DNA from: Lachnospiraceae bacterium UBA3802
Lineage (GTDB): Bacteria; Bacillota; Clostridia; Lachnospirales; Lachnospiraceae
Direction: 5' to 3'
Length of the DNA stretch: 9,233 bases
Assembly (NCBI GenBank): GCA_002369155.1
Contig: DFEM01000050.1
Coordinates: 737-9,969, forward strand
Part shown: piece by piece, positions 6,301 to 9,233 of the stretch
Numbering within the stretch: position 1 is the stretch's first letter
How the letters are laid out: each line of letters starts with the position of its first letter
Notes under the pieces: generated by a model
Databases searched by the model: none
Told to the model about the DNA's origin: nothing
Seen by the model: the letters and a program-made list of their open reading frames with translations, nothing else
Made by a program: the position numbers and the translations under genes

Positions 6301-7575
6301 ATGGCAAATTGCGCAATTGTCGGTATCAACTGGGGCGATGAAGGAAAAGGCCGAATGGTCGACCTTCTGACCGAAGATTATGATGTTGTAGTTCGTTTTC
6401 AGGGCGGCGGTAATGCAGGTCATACCGTCATCAATGAAAAAGGCAAATTCGCACTTCATCTTCTCCCCTCCGGAGTATTCAGAGACGGTGTCGTGAATAT
6501 TCTCGGTAACGGTGTGGCTCTCGATCCCGAGAACCTTTTAAAAGAAATCGAAGACGTAACTTCGAAGGGTGTCGCTATTACACCCGACAACTTGAAAATC
6601 AGTGACAGAGCTTCTCTTCTCCTTCCCTGGCATCGCGAGCTGGACGAACTTGAAGAGCAGAGACTTGCTGACAAAAAATACGGTTCCACCAAACAGGGAA
6701 TCGCACCTTTCTATTCAGACAAATATCAGAAGAAAACCATTCTTGCGGGCGAACTTTTTTATCCCGAAGAATTAAGGTCACATCTTGCAGATCTTCTTGA
6801 GTGGAAAAATCTCACTTTAACAAAAGTATACGGTGCTAAAGCTTTCACCATGGAAGACTTGGAAAAGTGGCTTAACGATTACTGCGAAAGAATCAAACCT
6901 TTCGTAAGCGATACCGGTCTTTTCTTAAAGAATGCTCATGAAGAAGGCAAACAGATTCTCTTCGAAGCACAGCTTGGTTCTTTGAGAGATCTTGATTACG
7001 GTATTTATCCTTATACCACTTCTTCGAATACCACAGCTGCATATGCACCCATCGGTTCGGGTTATGCCGCCGCAAAAATCGATGATGTAATCGGCGTTGT
7101 AAAAGCATATTCCACCTGCGTCGGAGAAGGACCTTTTGTATGTGAAATGTTCGGCGACGAAGCTGAAGAATTAAGAAAAGCCGGATTTGAATACGGCGCA
7201 AAAACCGGTCGTCCCAGACGTGTCGGTCCCATCGATATCGTCGCTACAAAATACGGTGTTGAAGTTCAGGCAGCAACACAGATTGCCCTCACAAAGCTTG
7301 ACGTTCTTTCTTATATGGACGAAATTCCCGTATGTACCAAATATATCGTAAACGGCAAAGAAACCGACCGTTTTCCTTTCCCTATGGCACTTAATGATGC
7401 CAAGCCCGTCATCAAGACATTCAAGGGATGGAAATGCGATATTTCAGGTATCAGAAAATGGGAAGATCTTCCCAAGGAAGCAAGAGATTATGTTCTCTTC
7501 ATCGAAAAAGAAATCGAATGTCCGATTAAATATGTTTCCGTCGGTGCGGAAAGAGAAAGCATTATTGTGAGGTAA
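6301..7575 (+). CDS. purA: Adenylosuccinate synthetase
   Basis: This cytoplasmic enzyme joins IMP and aspartate with GTP to form adenylosuccinate, the first step of the AMP branch. The 424-residue protein is full length. The N-terminal WGDEGKG (11-17) carries the catalytic Asp13, and GGGNAGHT (35-42) carries His41. SSNTT (241-245) and the GTP/aspartate region [18 protein letters not shown] (303-320) follow, then ALTKLDVL (329-336). Two normally strict blocks differ. The IMP-binding GTTGRGIGPAYEDK is [14 protein letters not shown] here (128-141), and the usual FEGAQGTLLDIDHG is [14 protein letters not shown] (221-234). Catalytic residues are intact, so this reads as a divergent active branch. 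It is the first gene after the promoter and leader terminator, and guaA starts two bases after its stop. It is not itself an amidotransferase but uses glutamate-derived aspartate nitrogen. Confidence 0.95.
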   Translation: MANCAIVGINWGDEGKGRMVDLLTEDYDVVVRFQGGGNAGHTVINEKGKFALHLLPSGVFRDGVVNILGNGVALDPENLLKEIEDVTSKGVAITPDNLKISDRASLLLPWHRELDELEEQRLADKKYGSTKQGIAPFYSDKYQKKTILAGELFYPEELRSHLADLLEWKNLTLTKVYGAKAFTMEDLEKWLNDYCERIKPFVSDTGLFLKNAHEEGKQILFEAQLGSLRDLDYGIYPYTTSSNTTAAYAPIGSGYAAAKIDDVIGVVKAYSTCVGEGPFVCEMFGDEAEELRKAGFEYGAKTGRPRRVGPIDIVATKYGVEVQAATQIALTKLDVLSYMDEIPVCTKYIVNGKETDRFPFPMALNDAKPVIKTFKGWKCDISGIRKWEDLPKEARDYVLFIEKEIECPIKYVSVGAERESIIVR

Positions 7576-7577
7576 AA

Positions 7578-9113
7578 ATGAACGATAAAATATTGGTTCT
7601 CGATTTCGGCGGACAATACAATCAGCTCATTGCACGCCGTGTCAGAGAGCATCATGTATATTCGGAGATTAAGCCTTACAACAAAATCTCCGTCGAAGAA
7701 ATAAAAGAAGCCGGCTACAGCGGAATAATATTCACCGGCGGACCCAACAGCGTGTACGACCCCGCTTCTCCTCATTACGATCCCGAAATACTTAACGCAG
7801 ATATTCCCATACTCGGTATCTGCTACGGAGATCAGCTCATGTCTTTTATGGCAGGCGGCAAGGTTGAGAGCGCAGAGCATTCAAGCGAATACGGAAAGAC
7901 AATGGTTAATTTCGAGGAGAACATCCTCTTTAAGGATATCCCCGAAATGAGCATTTGCTGGATGAGCCATACGGATTATATCAGCGAACTCCCTTCCGGA
8001 TTTAAAAGAATCGGTTATACGGACAAATGTCCCATCGCCGCAATGTGCAATGAAGAGAAAAAACTCTACGGCGTGCAATTCCATCCCGAAGTAACACACA
8101 CCGAATACGGCAAACAGATTTTATACAATTTCCTCTTCCATGTCTGCAACTGCAGCGCCGACTGGAAAATGGAAAATTTCGCAGCTTCATGTATCGAAAA
8201 ATACAAAATCGAATTGAAGGATAAGAAAGTTCTTCTCGCTCTATCGGGCGGTGTGGATTCTTCAGTGGTTGCTCTGCTTCTTCATAATGCAATCGGCAAA
8301 AATCTGACTTGCGTATTTGTGGATCACGGTCTTTTAAGAAAGAACGAAGCAGATTTTGTAGAAAAGACATTTAAAGACAAATTCGGTCTTAACCTTATAA
8401 GAGTAAACGCAAAAGACAGATTTCTTTCAAAGCTTGCCGGCGTTACCGAGCCTGAAGCAAAAAGAAAAATCATAGGTGAAGAATTCATAAGAGTATTTGA
8501 AGACGAAGCAGGAAAACTCGGTAAGATAAACGTTCTTGCCCAGGGCACGATTTATCCCGATGTAATCGAAAGCGGCAAGGGTGATTCGGCTGTTATAAAA
8601 AGTCATCACAACGTAGGCGGACTTCCGGATACCATTTCATTCGATTCGATTGCAGAGCCCTTAAGAGATTTGTTTAAGGATGAAGTAAGAGAAGTCGGAG
8701 AAAAACTCGGAATACCCAAAGAACTTGTCTGGAGACAGCCCTTCCCGGGACCCGGTCTTGCAGTAAGAATCATCGGCGATATCACTGAAGAAAAAGTTTC
8801 CACGCTTCAGGATGCCGATGCAATCTTCAGAGAAGAAATCATCAATGCAAATCTTGAAAAAGATACCAACCAGTATTTTGCAGTGCTCACCGATGTTCAC
8901 TCCGTCGGAGTAATGGGAGATGCAAGAACATACGGAGTAATGATTGCACTGCGTGCGGTTACCACCGATGATTTTATGACAGCGGACTGGACCAGACTTC
9001 CTTACGAAGTTCTTGCTAAAGCCAGCAACAGAATCACCAACGAAGTAAAGGGTGTATCGAGAGTCGTTTACGACATCACTTCGAAGCCCCCTGCAACAGT
9101 CGAATGGGAATAA
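7578..9113 (+). CDS. guaA: GMP synthase (glutamine-hydrolysing)
   Basis: GMP synthase aminates XMP to GMP using glutamine and ATP in the cytoplasm. The 511-residue protein has the full domain order. A class I amidotransferase domain (1 to about 190) shows [21 protein letters not shown] (53-61), the nucleophile Cys82 in GICYGDQL, and His169 and Glu171 in QFHPEVTHT. The usual GICYGMQ is GICYGDQ here. The ATP-pyrophosphatase domain follows with SGGVDSS (223-229), [10 protein letters not shown] (248-257), [14 protein letters not shown] (320-333) and HHNVGGLP (343-350). The dimerisation domain has [16 protein letters not shown] (386-401) and the conserved end PATVEWE. Its ribosome site GTGAGG (7567-7572) lies inside the last purA codons, indicating translational coupling and co-transcription. 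purA and guaA together split IMP between AMP and GMP. Confidence 0.97.
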   Translation: MNDKILVLDFGGQYNQLIARRVREHHVYSEIKPYNKISVEEIKEAGYSGIIFTGGPNSVYDPASPHYDPEILNADIPILGICYGDQLMSFMAGGKVESAEHSSEYGKTMVNFEENILFKDIPEMSICWMSHTDYISELPSGFKRIGYTDKCPIAAMCNEEKKLYGVQFHPEVTHTEYGKQILYNFLFHVCNCSADWKMENFAASCIEKYKIELKDKKVLLALSGGVDSSVVALLLHNAIGKNLTCVFVDHGLLRKNEADFVEKTFKDKFGLNLIRVNAKDRFLSKLAGVTEPEAKRKIIGEEFIRVFEDEAGKLGKINVLAQGTIYPDVIESGKGDSAVIKSHHNVGGLPDTISFDSIAEPLRDLFKDEVREVGEKLGIPKELVWRQPFPGPGLAVRIIGDITEEKVSTLQDADAIFREEIINANLEKDTNQYFAVLTDVHSVGVMGDARTYGVMIALRAVTTDDFMTADWTRLPYEVLAKASNRITNEVKGVSRVVYDITSKPPATVEWE

Positions 9114-9141
9114 ACCGGTCTGTAATTAACGGAGAAAAAAC

Positions 9142-9233
9142 ATGTGCGGAATAGTCGGATATACGGGAGTACAGGGTGCATCGCCCATACTCCTTGAAGG
9201 TCTTAAAAAACTTGAATACAGAGGATACGATTC
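9142..9233 (+). CDS. glmS: Glucosamine-6-phosphate synthase (isomerising), N-terminal fragment
   Basis: GlmS converts fructose-6-phosphate and glutamine to glucosamine-6-phosphate, the entry to peptidoglycan amino sugars. Only the first 30 codons are in the window, reading MCGIVGYTG and then [14 protein letters not shown]. Cys2 is the amidotransferase nucleophile. The [14 protein letters not shown] block identifies GlmS rather than PurF or AsnB. GGAG (9131-9134) is seven bases upstream. It starts 28 bases after guaA with no terminator between, so it probably shares the purA promoter and leader. The gap is far too short for a glmS ribozyme directly upstream. The rest of the gene lies beyond the window. 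Confidence 0.93.
   Translation, partial: MCGIVGYTGVQGASPILLEGLKKLEYRGYD

Noticed and set aside
9114..9141. glmS ribozyme upstream of glmS
   Set aside because: Only 28 bases separate guaA and glmS, while the ribozyme needs well over 100 bases. The guaA end reads as normal coding sequence.

Overview
The window looks like a chromosomal segment of a low-to-mid GC clostridial Firmicute, most likely Lachnospiraceae-like (Butyrivibrio/Roseburia relatives). This is inferred from strong GGAGG-type ribosome binding sites, U-rich intrinsic terminators, a type III glutamine synthetase, a clostridial-type Amt and the style of the leader RNAs. There are no mobile elements, CRISPR arrays, tRNAs or rRNAs. 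All seven genes lie on the + strand and form one theme: taking up ammonium, fixing it as glutamate and glutamine, and spending the glutamine amide.

Layout: (1) 1-227 is the 3' end of NADP-type glutamate dehydrogenase (gdhA). (2) 228-351 is a regulatory gap with a terminator/antiterminator leader element, a GlnR/TnrA-like palindrome and a TATAAT box. (3) 352-2445 is type III glutamine synthetase (glnA/glnN). (4) 2446-2537 holds an 11-bp long-loop hairpin. (5) 2538-4361 is an ammonium transporter with a whole P-II signalling domain fused to its C-terminus through a repetitive linker. (6) 4381-4423 is a terminator. (7) 4474-6054 is glutamine-hydrolysing asparagine synthase, followed by a terminator at 6090-6133. 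(8) 6182-6210 is a near-consensus promoter leading directly into a second copy of the leader element. (9) 6301-7575 purA, 7578-9113 guaA and 9142-end glmS are closely packed and probably co-transcribed.

GdhA and GlnA assimilate ammonium brought in by Amt, and the fused P-II domain probably senses energy and 2-oxoglutarate to gate the transporter. AsnB, GuaA and GlmS are all glutamine amidotransferases. PurA supplies the AMP branch beside GuaA's GMP branch, taking its nitrogen from aspartate.

The most notable signal is a pair of matching RNA leaders, 251-299 before glnA and 6218-6275 before purA. They are identical at 31 of 39 aligned positions. Each can fold a small GGC/GUC-closed hairpin with a six-base loop (A at position 1, G at position 4) that excludes a strong terminator. 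The loop pattern matches that described for ANTAR-protein antitermination sites. The purA promoter, however, leaves no room for the usual second hairpin. This suggests a nitrogen-linked antitermination regulon joining glutamine synthesis to purine and amino-sugar synthesis.
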